This document shows positions 1 to 14,909 of a stretch of 64,000 bases of DNA, in pieces (the stretch's first letter is position 1; every line of letters starts with the position of its first letter). The notes below the pieces were generated by a model. The model did not search any database. It was given only the letters and a program-made list of their open reading frames with translations, and was not told where the DNA came from. Both the position numbers and the translations under genes were made by a program. The stretch covers positions 9,195,001 to 9,259,000 of the forward strand of contig NC_090796.1 in assembly GCF_040054535.1 (NCBI RefSeq), read 5' to 3'. The DNA comes from Antennarius striatus. Lineage: Eukaryota > Chordata > Actinopteri > Lophiiformes > Antennariidae.

Positions 1-1286
1 ACAAAAACACTAAACAGTAATCTGAGACAAAATTCCACCAATATTTTTTATAGCTGTACATTATGGTGTCTGCAAATGGGTTGTTTTGGAATTTTTATAT
101 TTAACTAAAAAATAAACTGCATTTGCAACTTTTGACTTTTTATCATGCAGATTTTGGTGAAAAAAATCCTCCAGCACATTCACAAATTTGATAAAATGCT
201 GAGTCTTTTGTAAGCCTGACATCATTTCTGCACACTCTCATGGTGCCACTATGAGTTGAATGCATGAATAAACAGTTTTATTGGCTGTTGTTCCTCTGAG
301 GAAAACAGAAGCCAATTAAGTTTGCCTTTATGACAGCAGCGTCAAAAATATTTCTACCAGAAAAGTTATAGAAATGTTTGTGTTAGTTCATTTTTCACCA
401 TTCAAGAGTAGTTTTCTTAAAACTGGACATCTGTGAGAGCTTATTGTGTGGATGTACCAAAGCCTCTTATTCTACAACCTCAGAAGCTCATTCAATTGTC
501 ATTGAATCAATTAGAGTCCAGGGATAATGCTCGTGTGTGTGTGGCTAGTGCACTTCTATCCCTGATGTGGTCCATTCCTACAAGCCCTGTAGTCTATTTA
601 TAGGTGCAGTATACTTTGTGCTTCATCAAATAAATAATAAAACACAGATATGGCCCGAAGAGCCAAAGAGAAAGGTAATTCATACATGAGTGGAGGCAAT
701 ATATATAAGAGGCCTGAGTGCCCTCGGTTCACTGTGTATGTGAACATGTATTTCTGAGATTGTGTAACATCAACACGCCCTACAACTACACAAAACCAGT
801 AAGAAACCAGCTTCCTTTTTTTTTCTTGAAAGATCTTGCTTCTCTCTCTCGGCTTTTTCTTGAATTGGAAGTTGGAAGAGAGTCTACACATATTTCCTCT
901 AAAATGCTGTCATGACAGAAACGAACCAAGTAGAAGACTTAACACTCTGAGCCACTGTATTTATTGAGGAGATTAGCCGACAAGCATTTAGCCAAAGACA
1001 TGACCCTCTTGGAAAGTCAGTGATGTAGTGTACCACCAGTCTGTAGGTTTTAGCTGTTGTAGTGATATCTACTTATGTTTAATATGCATCCCTGCAGAGA
1101 ATTAGAAGGTGCATGATATTTTTTAAGGATACACTGACAGTTTCTATCTTCTGTCACTCTCATCTTCCTATCTCTGCCCTTTTTTCTTGTCCTTCTCCAC
1201 CTCTACCTCTTTTGTCCTGTGCTGTTTCTTGCTTGTCTCTGTCTGACCTACTTACTCAGATTGCTGCAGTACTCTCCCCCTCTGTA

Positions 1287-1287
<1 letters not shown>

Positions 1288-1346
<59 letters not shown>

Positions 1347-1393
1347 CACACACACACACGACACACACACACATACGCGTGCGCACACACACA
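1288..1393. repeat. (CA)n microsatellite, interrupted
   Basis: A perfect CA run from 1288 to 1344 is followed by shorter CA blocks broken by CG and TACG to about 1393. Open reading frames across it encode only His-Thr or Val-Cys dipeptides and are not genes. Confidence 0.95.
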
Positions 1394-3679
1394 ACTTTTG
1401 AGGTTCTCGAGCCCCATCCTCCATCTACCCTCCCCTGTCCCTGTGAAGCAGGACAGCACCAATTGGACCTGCTCTGGATGCTCCCTCATTGGCTCAGAAC
1501 CACAAAACCTCCATGTGGACAAAATGGGGCAAGGAGAGTTCTGCCCTGAGGTCTTGTACACTTGTTTTTGTTATTTATCTGTTGCCATAATTCGGTACAA
1601 TGGTGTTAATGATGTAGGTAATATAGTAATGGTTGAGGTGCAACGATGAACAGTACCAGTGGAAAGTCATGAGGCTTAAATGACTGAGATCTGTCAGCGT
1701 TTTTCGGTCCATAGTGCTTTTACACCAATTCTGAAATTACTGTAAAACACCCAACACGTGGACACAACACAGAGAAGAGGCAGGGCGGTACACATCTTCC
1801 ATGTGCAGTGCACAGGTGTAGACACAGGTGGAGGCATACAAGTGAGAGAGAGACCTGACGATGTGGATTCATGTGAGGAGAAGCACAAAAACAAAAGCTG
1901 AAACTATTCAGAGGAAAACACAGAGAAGATGAGGACCAACAGTCAAAATATTGATGATTCAAAAGTATTTCTCAAGATACGAGGAGGTGGCTCCTTGTTC
2001 TGATGATCCCTGTGTCACGTAAAGAGGGATTTTAAAAGCAATCGGAAAGCAAAACAAAGAGTGACTGAATGCTGACGGTGAATGACAGGCCACAGTCATG
2101 AGAGCTACTTCTGTTACCAGAAGGACTTCAGCTTTACTACTAAAACATGTTGTCTAGACAGCACATTGAAATGAATGCATTTCACTCACGATGGACTAGA
2201 ATGTCAAATTAAGCCATTTATTTACAATGAGCTGCAGGCGATGCGATGAAGGGTCATGTCAAAGAGATCATATCAGAGGTCAACCAATAATAGATTTTAA
2301 AAGGCCGATGCAAAAAAGACGGCCGATTAATCACCCAATACCACCAACCCCGCCCCCACACAAAAAAAATCATTCATTCATTCATCTTCTGCTGCTTCAC
2401 AAAAAAATCAATACTGTTGGAAATCAGCAATCTTTTAGTCATACTTATAGTCATAGTCAAATTTACTGTCAAATGTACCTTATATGTACGACATACAGCA
2501 CAGATGAAATTACAGTCCTCTCAGACCCACAGGCAGTAAAAAAAACACAAAAGAACTGCTCTAGCGGAAGAGAGAGGAGCCGGTGTGTGTGCACGCACTG
2601 CCATCCTATCCTATCCTATCCCAAATAGGTTTCTCGCGGTGAAACCCAACAGAACCCAACAGAACCTGGATGATCGAGGTTAAAGTATCACATACGTACA
2701 TAAATAAGAGAACAATTCATAATCAGGTATGGATTAGATCATACTACAGGGAGTCCTCTAAATACAAACCTTCCACTTTTGTAGATAAGAACAATTTAAA
2801 AAAGCTAATTTTTCACTCATAAATGCAGCGCATAGTGTCAGCTATTACATGTAATCAATAGATTGTTGTCTGTTTCAATATGATAATTTGTGAAACCCTT
2901 TTTCAACCAAAACAGGAAGGGAAAAGTAAATAGATAATATGCTGTTGTTAATATATCCAGCGCAAAATCCAGATCAGTGTATAATTTTTACTCATACTTT
3001 CCCAAATACTCCCACACCTATGTCACATTCTGTAAGCATTCCGCCCTTCTTGTCTCGCTGGTACAGTAGGAAAACAGAGACGGCACATGAGGTTTGTGAT
3101 TCAACTTGAAAAGCCTCTCCAGATTCAGCCTGTTTCTCTAAATTGGTCCCGGGTGAGAAATCTTATACACATGCACAGGAAATACTACGATCACATTTCA
3201 ATCTAAAAAAATTGATACTGAAAGACAAAACTTGTCGAAACAACAGTGCTGGAAATGCAAAGAGCCAATTCAGTAAAATTAAAAGAAAATGAATGCAGGT
3301 CTGTGAAGATATTAACAATGGGTTGCACTTAATATTAACACGCTGAGTGCAGCTTTAACTGATTCTACTTTGCAGTAATAATTTTAACAGTGTAACAGTT
3401 AAAAGCCACAATGCATTATTGCTGCTGACAAAACAAAGGCTCATTCATGGTTTCGGTAATTGAATCATACAGCATTTCCAGATGCCAGAGCACAGCAGAT
3501 TAAACTGTAGAACTGAATATCAGATCAATATTGATCAATCCCTCACAACAGCCAGTCCCTTTTAAATATGCAGCATCATGTCGCGTAAAGAGATCTGCTG
3601 TGGGGAGAACGATGGAGGAGTACGCCCGCTGAACGTGAATGAAAAATACACTTACAGTTGTTTATCAAACAGGCATGTG

Positions 3680-3683
<4 letters not shown>

Positions 3684-3769
<86 letters not shown>
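3684..3769. repeat. (GT)n microsatellite
   Basis: Uninterrupted GT dinucleotides, about 43 units, in the kcnc3 first intron. Confidence 0.97.
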
Positions 3770-3770
<1 letters not shown>

Positions 3771-5441
3771 TTCTCGTTGATCACAGATAGTGAGTGGTAG
3801 CTACATGAGCACTATACTGAGGTGATGAGAAGGATGAGTGGAGACATGGACTGAAGAAGAGGTGGAAATAGGTGGACTATGAAAAAGAGGACTGGTAACC
3901 TGTCACCTCACTATTACTTATCACCTTGGATTCATTCTCACTCCATTCCTCTCCTCACTGTAACATGGAGGCATGCACGTGTGCGTTCTACCGCTCTGAA
4001 TATACGATTCAGATGCAGGCTGTAATATTCATTCATTCAACATTGCATGCATTGAATTTACCATTCTGAAGCCGCCATGTGCGACACCTGCAGCCCAATG
4101 ACCTTCAAGGCCCAACAGAAACCCTCTCACTCTCTAGACTCTGAAATAAGATTTGGAAAGATCATCAACATAAATTTAAAAGAGAGTGAGTCGGAAATGA
4201 AGAAAGAAAAAGAGAGACGACCAAATTAAAAAAAACACATTTGAGAGGGAGAGAGAGAGAGAAGGGAAGAGAAAAAGAGAAAGACTGGGAAGGGAAGCTG
4301 ATGAAAGTGAGTGTTGATTGTATTTCAATGAAGGAATGAAGAGTGAAGCGAGAGTGATAGAATGGGGGAATTGGGATAAAAACATGAGTGGAGGAGAGCA
4401 GAATCCTACTAATCAACGGGGGAGTCCGGGGCATTGGAGAGTGAGAGAATAATAAAAAAAGAGAGAAAGGGGGGGAGGTGTTCTCTGAGCATGAATGTAA
4501 GTGATTTAACCAAGGAGAGGTTGTCAGAGCTGATTTTAGCCCTACAGGCATTTTTGCATGCACAGCGGTGTGCTGCGCTCTTCCTTAACGGGACCCTAGT
4601 GGCGCTATGTTTACTGCGGCACCATCCAGAAGAGCTTTATCATTACAGTATTACCACAGCCCTGCCTGGCTCTCTGTCACCATGACAACCACTGCGTTAG
4701 CCTCTGCTTTCAGGCACCAAGGACAAGACTAAGCCAAATACTGCTTCTATAGCTGGCATAAAGGGCTGAATGTAAAGGAGCGAGATCATGATCGTTCAAT
4801 CCAGCCAACTGCTCAATGAAAGATTAACCGAGGTTGAGGGTGAGCAACCCTGACAGGGACATTAAGACAAATAATATCTTATTAGCAGAGCTTTTTGTTC
4901 GATATGCACTGATGGTGACGTTTGATCAGCATTAGTATGACGAACAGCAGCCGAAAAGACAGACGGAAGTTTTTTCCAGAGGGCAAAGAAAATGGGTGAC
5001 CACTTCTGCAGAGTCAGCAAAGATAAGAAGACATTGAAGGATGATCTGAAATCAGCACATGAACGAGGCATGAAAAATTAACATTTAAATGATGAGAATA
5101 CAGTACCTTCTCCTTAAGGGCAACCGAAACAATGGTTTGGACTGAGATTGGGTGATTAATCTATTATCTTAGGTGAATGACTGAGGCCATCACTCAAAGA
5201 CTTCTAAAGTATCCACTTAGCGTGCAGCGTGAGTATAACCTTGAGAGGCTTACAGGAATAGCCTTCACTTGTACCATCACCCTCATCATCATCACTGTTG
5301 TCATCATTGCTAACATATCCTGAGAAACTCTGCAGGATAACTGAAGGATTTGCAACTTTAGGGTGAGATTGTTTTTTAAAAAAAACCTACACCTAAGAGC
5401 AAAACACTCTTGAGCGAGACAAAGAGAACAACTACAGCGCC

Positions 5442-5545
<104 letters not shown>

Positions 5546-7037
5546 CCTTCAGGGACATAGCGTGTGATATGGACGAGCAAAACTGAGCAGACAGTCCGAG
5601 AGAAGGATGAACAGAGAGCCAGGGAGAGTGGGAGAGCTCTTCAGAGATGTCTTTCATTCTTTTTTCAGCATCACTTTTTTTTTTACATCCTGAATTATGA
5701 ATTACTTTAGTTGCTTTCAGCCAATTATGACCCTCAACCTCCTTGCGTGAGCTGTGCTAGGATTATTACAGTTACAACATTCAGATGTTGATTTTACATC
5801 GTCCACTGAATGCAGTTAATAAAAAGTAAGGCATAGCATATCTACCTGCACCTGACATTGGTGGTGAAGATGAGCTTAAAATTATGCATCCATGGAAAAT
5901 CAAAAAATAAGAATTTCAAAAATTCTAAGTACATAAAATAAAATACATGTAAATTATTTGAAAAAAAAATCAAAATGCTGAGAAGCTGATTGATTGTGAA
6001 TGAACAAACATAAATGCCGATGGTTATAGCTCATGGTCATTATATGTCAGAAGATAAAAATGGACAATCACTGAGGCAAAAAATTATGACCAATAACAGT
6101 CACATCACACTATTGATTTTAAGGCAGCTATAAAACAATCTTTCCACACCAATAACGGATAAAGTGACAACTTGTATGTGAAACAGCTCTGGTTGTTGTG
6201 CTGAACAGACAGAGAATTATTTTCTGAGTTCTCGTATTTCATTTATCTAAAGACTAATGGTTTGCAATTATAAAAGATCAGATAAATGTTGAAGTTTGAG
6301 CAGCAATAAACAAATAACTGTTTGATATTTCACTTGTTAAACTATCAATTGATAAGGTTCTCCCCTCTCTTGGAACAACATGACAGAGATTTGATTGAAG
6401 TGGCTCCACCACTGCAAAATCAGCTTTCATAGCTTTGTGATCTAATGGCCCCTCAGCTTTTTTGAAACATTCCTATGAAATCTGATAACAGGCTGAACAT
6501 GATATGAAAGGGGATATCAAATTCATTTCTTCTTTTTCCATCCCAGAGAAACTGCAGTCATGTTCTTCTGAAGGGAAATGCAGTCAACAAGGGTGGACAG
6601 TCAGGACGGCCAGGAGATTGCAAACCTCAGTGAAAGGGTCACCTAACTCGGGACACTGCGAGACATTGAAGGGCAGGAAAGGGCAGGTTTGGAAAAGGGG
6701 GGTAATGTCAGTTGCTGTTGTGAGGACAACATACTGTATGTTGCATGAACACATACATGCAAGACATACTTTCTACGTGAGTCCTATGTGAGAATAAGGC
6801 TCATCAAGCACATGAATGCAAGAGGGGGTTGGAAAGAGGTAGTGCTGAACTTACAGATATAATTAGCTTCTGCTCTGGGTAATCCGTGCATTCACTGTAT
6901 TTTCTGAGCTAGAGATACTGACTCAGGTCAGTGCTGCTGGAAAATATGAAAATTTTGATCAAAAAACATATTTCGGTTCCAGATATTCCTCAAATGACTC
7001 TACTTCCTAACACTACAGTTCTATCTGCACACTCTCC

Positions 7038-7040
<3 letters not shown>

Positions 7041-7127
<87 letters not shown>
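7041..7127. repeat. (CA)n microsatellite
   Basis: Uninterrupted CA dinucleotides, about 43 units, in the kcnc3 first intron. Confidence 0.97.
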
Positions 7128-7131
<4 letters not shown>

Positions 7132-9606
7132 ACTCTAAAGAAACACGTCACAATGTCAAATCAGCTCTGCAGCATTCAGGTTTCCTCTATTCCACCTCAC
7201 TGCAGTCTTCTCACACATTTCTGGAGACAAACACTGCATGGAGGTGAGTGAACTACACACACGTCCGTTCTCTCTTCTGTGCTGTATTCACTCCAGATTG
7301 CTGCAGCATACTATGTGCATTTGTCCTTGTGACGCAGCCCCCTTTTTTCAGCCAATCTTCCTTTTTCTTCCCTTCCTCTCCCCTTCCCCCATCAATCCTC
7401 TCCGGTCCAGCTTGCATTGTTCGAGATACGTAAAAGCAAGTTTGGTCAAACCGTCCCTATTTTAAAAGCTGCTATGAACGACAGTCTCTACATCTCCTCC
7501 TCTTTACTAAAACGCCTTCTGTCCTTTATCCCGTCTTTGTCCCCTGTGTTTCAGTAACCGTACTGTACCTCATTGCTGCATAATAAAGAGATAATGAAAT
7601 GTCACAAGACTAGATATATCCCACTGTCAGCCTTCCTCGGTCAAGTTGCTCATAATGTAAAATGAAATAGTAGAATCCTGACATCTCGACAAACTTACAC
7701 AGGACATTTTGATGAATTTGCATCTAAATCCAGTCTTGAATGTGACTCTTAGACACGCCGCTGCCACTTGGACAGCAGGGACGATCACAATGAAGCAGAT
7801 GGTCACACAGGAATGATGCCCTCTAATGTCAATTTCCAAGGAAATGAGCAGGGATTCAGCTTGAAGGTTTAAATGCCGAAGGCTAACAACGTGGTGCCGA
7901 CCACACACACAAAATTGTTAGACAATCGTTTTAATGACAACATCGTAACCACCCCCAGGTTTCAATGTGTATGATTTGATTAGTGCTGTTATTGTAAAAT
8001 CACTGATGTAATTTAGAATAATTAACTCATTTTGTGATAGCAAATTCAGTATTTTTGTTTAATTATTTGGTTTGAAAAAAAATTTTTTTTGAAAAAACAG
8101 TTAATCAAGAAACTCACAGGAATAATGCAAAAAATTATGTAATTAAACAATAAGTTGACGGAAAGGAAAGCTGTTCAACTAGCTTTACATTTTACAATGT
8201 TTAAGTTTTAGTAAGTCATTCTCACGTTTTAAAATGGAGCAATCTGAAGGAGTCAGGAACCAGATTTTCAAAATGTTCTGGCACTGAGATAAAAAAACAT
8301 ATATAAAAAAAATAAATGTTTCTGAATGCAAGTTGGATGGAGCAAGCTATCAGAAGGTGTCCCACTGACTCTGATAACTCTGTTTTCTGACTACAGGTAT
8401 TTATTCCCCGAAAAATAGAGATAGTTAATAAAAAGAATGAAAAATAAATAAATGTAAAACAAAAACTTAATTGATTTTCAACACTCCAACGTTTGACTGA
8501 TGGAAAAGCTTGTTTATGATGTCACCTGTCAACTTAATAACCTTCAGTAAGTTTATGTCTTTGTTAAACACATGTATTCGTGACTTCCATGTGTGAAAGT
8601 GAGCCTAAGGGTTATATTTGGAGGTGTGTCAAATAAAGTGACCTATCAGAACGCTGTAAGAGTGTAACATTTGAAAAATGCTTTATGGGCAGATACACTT
8701 ACAGAGTAGAGGCCAGGGTGTAAAGGTGAGTGCAATGAAAGTGATTTATGTGCATGCAGGTGTTTGAGGGGGTGAAATGTAAGATGCATGTTGTACTGGA
8801 AGTGGGTGATGTGTTCCCAAACCACATTAAGTCTTTAGTTTCATCATGTGCTGGATATTGCTCATGAATAATTGACTATCTTGATGCAGTGAAAGGAGTT
8901 TTGATTCAGCACGCAATTTCAACAGCCTTTTCCCTGTCAGTATTTACACACAGCGCACTTGTTTGTTGACATGTGCTTATGCGAGTGGCGGTCTGTGTGG
9001 TAGTACACAATGCACTGCTCTCAAGTGATTTGACAAGATTTGCCCCATTTAGAGAATTCAGACTCCCACCATTGTAATCGGCTCTGGCACCATGCAAGCT
9101 GTCAACCATGCCAATGTCCTGAATCATTTCAACCCTAGAGCATTTGAGCAAAACGTCTAGGATTTACCACAAGGTCCAACTAACTTACTGTTCAAATGCT
9201 GATTCAGCAACAGAGGATGACAAACATCTGTTGTTGTGAAGAAGAAAGGTAGTTTGCATGATAGGGAAACTCTTTTTTTCGCAAACTCATTTCATGTTAA
9301 ATACTATAAATTGTCTGAAATGTGATGCAAGCCTCAAAGCAATATAGAAAGAGAAAATCCAGTTTCCAGTTACATGTTCAGTTCATTGTGAAGAGTGAAG
9401 CTGACACCTTTCTCATGACTATATAGAGCTAGAGCCACCAGGAGGTTGGCTGAGTTTAGCTGCATACAGCTATCCTAGTTCTCCCAGCACATCGAAAGCA
9501 CAGAAAATGATGTTATATAATTTTCATAAACTGCTGTGGCAAAAATTATATTGTTTGAGTTTTTAAGTTACTTAACTTGCTCTTACATTTAAAGTTACTT
9601 GTTACA

Positions 9607-10012
9607 TCCCGCTTCAAAGTCGTGATGTATTGTTATTGTCAGTGTGTTCGTCTGTCCGTCCGTTTGTCCGTCAGTCCACCAAATATCTTCGCAACTGTTG
9701 CAGATAGAAAGATGAAACAAAAAGCACATTACTCAGGCGGCAAAGAGGATGAAAATGAGATCATGGCCTTGACCTTGAGAAAATTAGGTCAAGGTCAAAT
9801 TTCAACTTTTGTACACTCAGGAACCGGATAAGATAGAGAGACGAGGGAGAAGACCAGTGTGAGTAAGACCATAGATCAAAGCTAGTGCTTTGATCTATGA
9901 CAGTAGGTCAAAGCACTAGCTTTGATCTTTGACATATGCAAGTAGGTCAGGGTAAAATGTTGAATTTAGGAATTTCGCGGGGTGTTGCAGTCTGTGATTG
10001 CATTGGTTCTAG
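9607..10012 (+). mobile_element. Helitron-like non-autonomous repeat, copy 1
   Basis: About 400 bp that recurs with clear similarity at 37747-38128 and, inverted and shorter, near 38285-38440. Read as a Helitron relative it starts TCCCGCTTCAAAG after an A and ends TTGGTTCTAG before a T, which fits the A^TC...CTAG^T layout. A 5-bp hairpin (GCAGT at 9987-9991, ATTGC at 9997-10001) sits 7 nt before CTAG. The middle holds a near-20-bp inverted repeat around 9873-9926. There is no transposase or Rep/helicase reading frame. Copies 1 and 2 also share about 8 nt before the TC, so the true 5' end may be slightly upstream and the Helitron assignment is an inference. Confidence 0.6.
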
Positions 10013-13000
10013 TTTTTCCTTGTGCTTTCTTTGAGATGATTGAAGCTAACTGACCTTTCTGTTGATAATCTTATCAAACTTAAACAAGAAACAAAATTTC
10101 TGTCTTTACTACAAAAAAAATTAAACGGTGAACTTACCGGTGGAAAATTCTCAGCCATGACAGCAAGAAAGAACCACCTGGGAAACCTAAACTAATTCCT
10201 GCATAGAAACTATCCCTCATATAGAGATACAATTAAACACTGCTGGTTTTGCTGCACTGAAGCCCACCCCCTCTTTTTCAATACACGCCTCTGTTCCTGT
10301 CGAAGGAAATCAAGCATCAATCCAGTAAAGCATCACCGATTGAAAGCGCTCAAGTTACAAAGCAGGAAACAGAAGAGCTCTGACTTCCGGAGATGTGACC
10401 ACAACATGAGATGGTCTACAGTTCCACTTTTTGAAATATGAAGAGAAAACACTCACCAATTGCAGATAGGAAAGTCAGGTTGAGTAATTATCACACCCCT
10501 GCTAGCATCTACTGCTGACAAAGGGTTTAGTCAAGTAAAAGTTGTGAGTAGATTAGAATAACTGTCCATCCTTCTTCTAATGTTCAAGGTAGAAGAAGGC
10601 TGGTTACAACCATTGCCTGTGTGTCCAACAATCATACAAGTACACAGGCGTGTGCTCTCACTAGTTATGGAGGAACAGATTTACCACCAACAAATGAAAT
10701 GAAGGCCTCTTTTTTCCTATCTGCTATTTTCAGATGCAGCCCACAAGGACAGTAACAAGAATGGAAGTGGGAAATACGCCTTAGAGCGGGATAGGGACTT
10801 TGAATAGGGTGCCAAACCCTACTGTTGAAAGTCATTCAACGCACTGAAGACCTTTCAGTTCACAAAAGCACAATCTGTACACCAAACACTGAGAAATCAT
10901 CTTCATTTCAGATCAGTGCTAACACAGTAGGGCGAAAGATTTGTGAGTAAAAGTCTGTCAGCTTGGGATACAGATGCAAGCTCAGCCAATACTTTTCCCT
11001 GTGTCATAGTTATAATATTAATAACAAGAATTTATGAAGAAAAATATATAAAATGATAATAATGATAAACTAAGTTGAATTCAAGTGAATGATGTAAGGC
11101 AGAATGTAGATTTTGCTGAGATTTGCACAGCAGCTCGTTTTAAACTCAGACTAGACTCAGACACTGTTGTTTGTGGGATTATACGTATAACTTTGGGGCA
11201 AAGAAACTAGTACAAAATATCTCACAAGATTATTTGAAATCAGGATTGACCCACTTTGAAACAAGTAGATGATGACCAAACTACTCTGTACAAAGTCTTT
11301 GTCCCTAAAACTTTGATGCAATGTCCCTGACAGAAATGATAGTGTCACCTGAGCCCTGCTGTAGGCGATGCTATTTTCCACCCAACACCACATTTATATA
11401 TACACTCCAACTCTATCAGTACATTGTTTAATTTTCTGTCCACGACAGTGATTTTCTACCCAGAGACAACCTGTTTTGAGCCTGACTAGTACAGTAGCAG
11501 ATCATATTTGTGCTTATCACAGCATTGTCTTCTCCACCATTGGACACTGTGGAAAAGAAAAGCATACAATGAACCACAAGATATAACCTTCAGGGAGAGG
11601 GATGCTCTGGACGAGGCATTGCTCCACCAAAAACTAATCAAATACAGGCACGGAAAGTCCAATGCGGATGGGGCAAAGGGGCATCTTGTACACACTGAGC
11701 TACAAATGGGTCTTGTCAGGAGAATGCTGACAAAGACAACTGTGCATTTCTATTTCAAAGCAGTGACCAAAATACAGCTACAATTGTGGGACGAGGGAAT
11801 TACAGTATAAAACAACATCCAAAAAATCAGCAGTGGATTTCCTATTTTTCAAAGAGGAATTTCCTTGTTTTATAATCTGCATGTCACATTTTTATTAAAT
11901 AACTACCACTGGCAAGGTTGTTTTGTTTTCAGACTTTATTGTATTGATGGGTTCTTTGCTTGATTGTTTGGCTGATTACTTGCTTTGTGGGCAGTTGCTT
12001 GGTGGGTTGGCTATGTGGTTTGATCATGCAAAATTCTCATGGACAGGTTTCCGCAATTTCATATTTTGGAAGAAGAATTGGGATTGGACCAGTACATAAT
12101 GCTTCAGGTTTTAGAGATTATCTGGATAAAGGAAAGGATCTAGGAATTATTTGCACATTTTGTAAAATACAATAATTTCATTGTATCTTAGAGAAGGAAG
12201 ACAATTCTACAGGCAATTGCTCCAATGGCTCACACCAAAACCCTGAGATGGATAAAAAGCTAATTTGTCTAGACTTTCCACATCTAAAACAATTTTTTTC
12301 CTTGGCAATCTGTGTAAGTTTCACTAGGCATATTCAATACTGTTGAAACCTTTAATATTTCTTCCTGAGACAGTGTCACTTCATTTTTCAAAAGGATTTC
12401 TTATCCTAAGGGCAATTTTTGTTACTATCTTCAAATAATATCTACAGTATTCTAGTGTAAATATTCACTCTACTGAAAGACAAGTAATAACGATTTAAAT
12501 TACCTTAAGTTCAATAATAAAACACTGGAAAAATAACAATAAAAGTTCATCAATCCTACTGGGCTCTGAGTTATTAAGTTAAAATAACTGTGATGAAGCA
12601 GACTGGAATTTAAATGAAAAAAATTAAGAGGTAAAATAGACAGGAACACATCTGTAAAAGAATAGATTTGTGTCATCATGAAGCTACACCACAAGATCTA
12701 TGTCAACCAGGAACAGATCAATAAAGAAATCAGATGGAAATCATACAGTACAACACCTCATCAAACAAAAATATATACATCCATAAATTTTGACAACAGC
12801 TGAAAAGTTGCATTACCATCCAACAGCCTATAAGCATTCAGAAATAGAAAAGAAAAATGACTTTAAAACAGGCAAAAAGAGAAGATAATCAATTGATTAT
12901 CAATCATTAGAGAAGCAGGAGGGCCAGGGTGGAAGATTGGAAGACTTGAGTCTCCACAGCTAATCGAGGATGCAAAAACAAGGGTCCCCACCCCCACCAT

Positions 13001-13363
13001 GCATTTTTTTTCTGTCCCCTCCTCCCTCTTTCAAAACCTGTCTTCGTCCTCTCCTTTCTCCTTCCTTGTCCCCCACCAGCTCTCCTTTTCCTTCTGTTTC
13101 TTGCAACAAACTCACCCCTTCTCTATTTCTCTGACTACATCTATTCCTCACCCCCCCACACATATACACACACCAGCTCTCTCCTCGTCCTCCACTGCTC
13201 CCCCCTCCTCTCTCCCTTGTCTACTGCAGCAGAAAATCCAGCACAGACATCAGCATGTGTGTGTTTTTACATGTGTGTGCCACTACGGTAGATCCACAAG
13301 CAAGACACACACAATCATGAGTTAAGGAAAAGGGGGATTTAAAAAAAATTATCAAATAAGGAT

Positions 13364-13471
<108 letters not shown>

Positions 13472-14879
13472 CCAAAACATTGATTGCTGATGCATTACAT
13501 CACAGCCATGCAAACACAACCCCCTTAAATCATTAGAGTAATGTCTCTCCTCCGGTCTCCCTTTATTTCCTCTCATCTCCCTCTTCCTCTCTGAGTCTCT
13601 CTCTCATCTGTCTCATTGTATTTCAACATCAGCATCTCATTTTTTTCTGTCCTAGCTTCTCTCCATTTATCCGTCTTTTCTCCTCACATATAATTTGCAT
13701 CTCTCAGGACCAGTGGGCCAAATGGTTCTGCCACACTGGGTCCTGTCACATACTTTTAGAAAGAAAAAGGCTGGGGAAAAAATCAGTAATCTGGGTCACC
13801 ACAATGTTTGACGTATCGCACTGGCAAGTTAGACCTACAGAAAGAAATGGGGCTCTGTTCACATACAAATGGAGGCAATGTTGCACAACCACTGAAATGG
13901 ATCTCACTATCTCCTCTGTACCCTATCGTGGCATCACATAGCACCACTGCAGCCATTACACTTAATGAATGTTAGTTCTTGCATTATTCATGAGATCATG
14001 TCCTATGCAATCAGTACGTGTGGTGTAAAACTACATCATATAATACACAACAGTCTAGCATCTGGGCAGCAGGTACAGTGCCTTGAATTCAAAGCACAGT
14101 GAAGCTGCAGATGCTGCCCTCTCTTTATAATTCAGAACCAAATCCTTTTTTTTCTTTTTTTTTCACAATCCAAACATTGATGCTATCTCTCTCTTCTGCA
14201 ATATTTGGACATTCTGCAAAAAGATGTCCAAGTATGTGCCGCTCTATTTCATGGGGCAAGAGTAGACAGAGGGGTGTAAAAAAATCAATCCAACTGGGAT
14301 GAGAGTGACAGTTAGAGAAGTACTTCCTGCCTGATCCCCGGTCGACAGAGATGGCTCAGGTGGCCAAAACCTGCATCTGTCCATCACAGACCAAAACACT
14401 TTCTTCTTCCAAGGTGAAACCAAAGCTGTGTATAGATCATTACCTGGTGCCAGCACAGGTTTGTAAGTGTATCAGTGTTCAGCTATTGTCTACATCTGCT
14501 ATTATATATAAAGTGTATATATCCTTAACATTATTATATTAAAACATATTGTGGTCTATGTTTTTCACAGACATCCACCTATCTTTGTTCTGCTGCCGCG
14601 AACCGGCCACTGCAGGTGTCTGCTGACTGTCTGGTTTTACATGGGCAACTATAAGATAACAGTACATGCATCCACAGAATCCATGGGTCCATATACACTT
14701 TCAGAACAGTGAGATATAGAAGTGTACATGGGGTACAAGACAAACATGATCAAACTCAAATTTACAGACAACACAAATCAAAGCATCTGAGATCAAGCAG
14801 CTGAAGTTGTCTGTACCTGGTGCGTAACAAGAAAATCACCACAAGCCCACAACCAAGAGTATTTGTTACTCTACTTGTA

Positions 14880-14909
14880 ATACGGTTTTTGTATGATCAA
14901 AAACCGTAT
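14880..14909. repeat. 12-bp perfect inverted repeat
   Basis: ATACGGTTTTTG at 14880-14891 is mirrored by its exact reverse complement at 14898-14909 with a 6-nt spacer. It lies about 830 bp inside kcnc3 intron 1. No flanking duplication or element family was recognised. Confidence 0.7.

Noticed and set aside
1113-1649. Reading frame of 178 codons across the CA repeat
   Set aside because: Most of it is His-Thr repeats from the microsatellite with no domain on either side. The same applies to other repeat-derived frames at 5194-5580, 17591-17926, 22620-23132, 52292-52492 and 61216-61593.
9577-9831. 84-codon frame in the left part of the Helitron-like repeat
   Set aside because: It is interrupted in the related copy at 37747 and has no similarity to Rep, helicase or transposase motifs.
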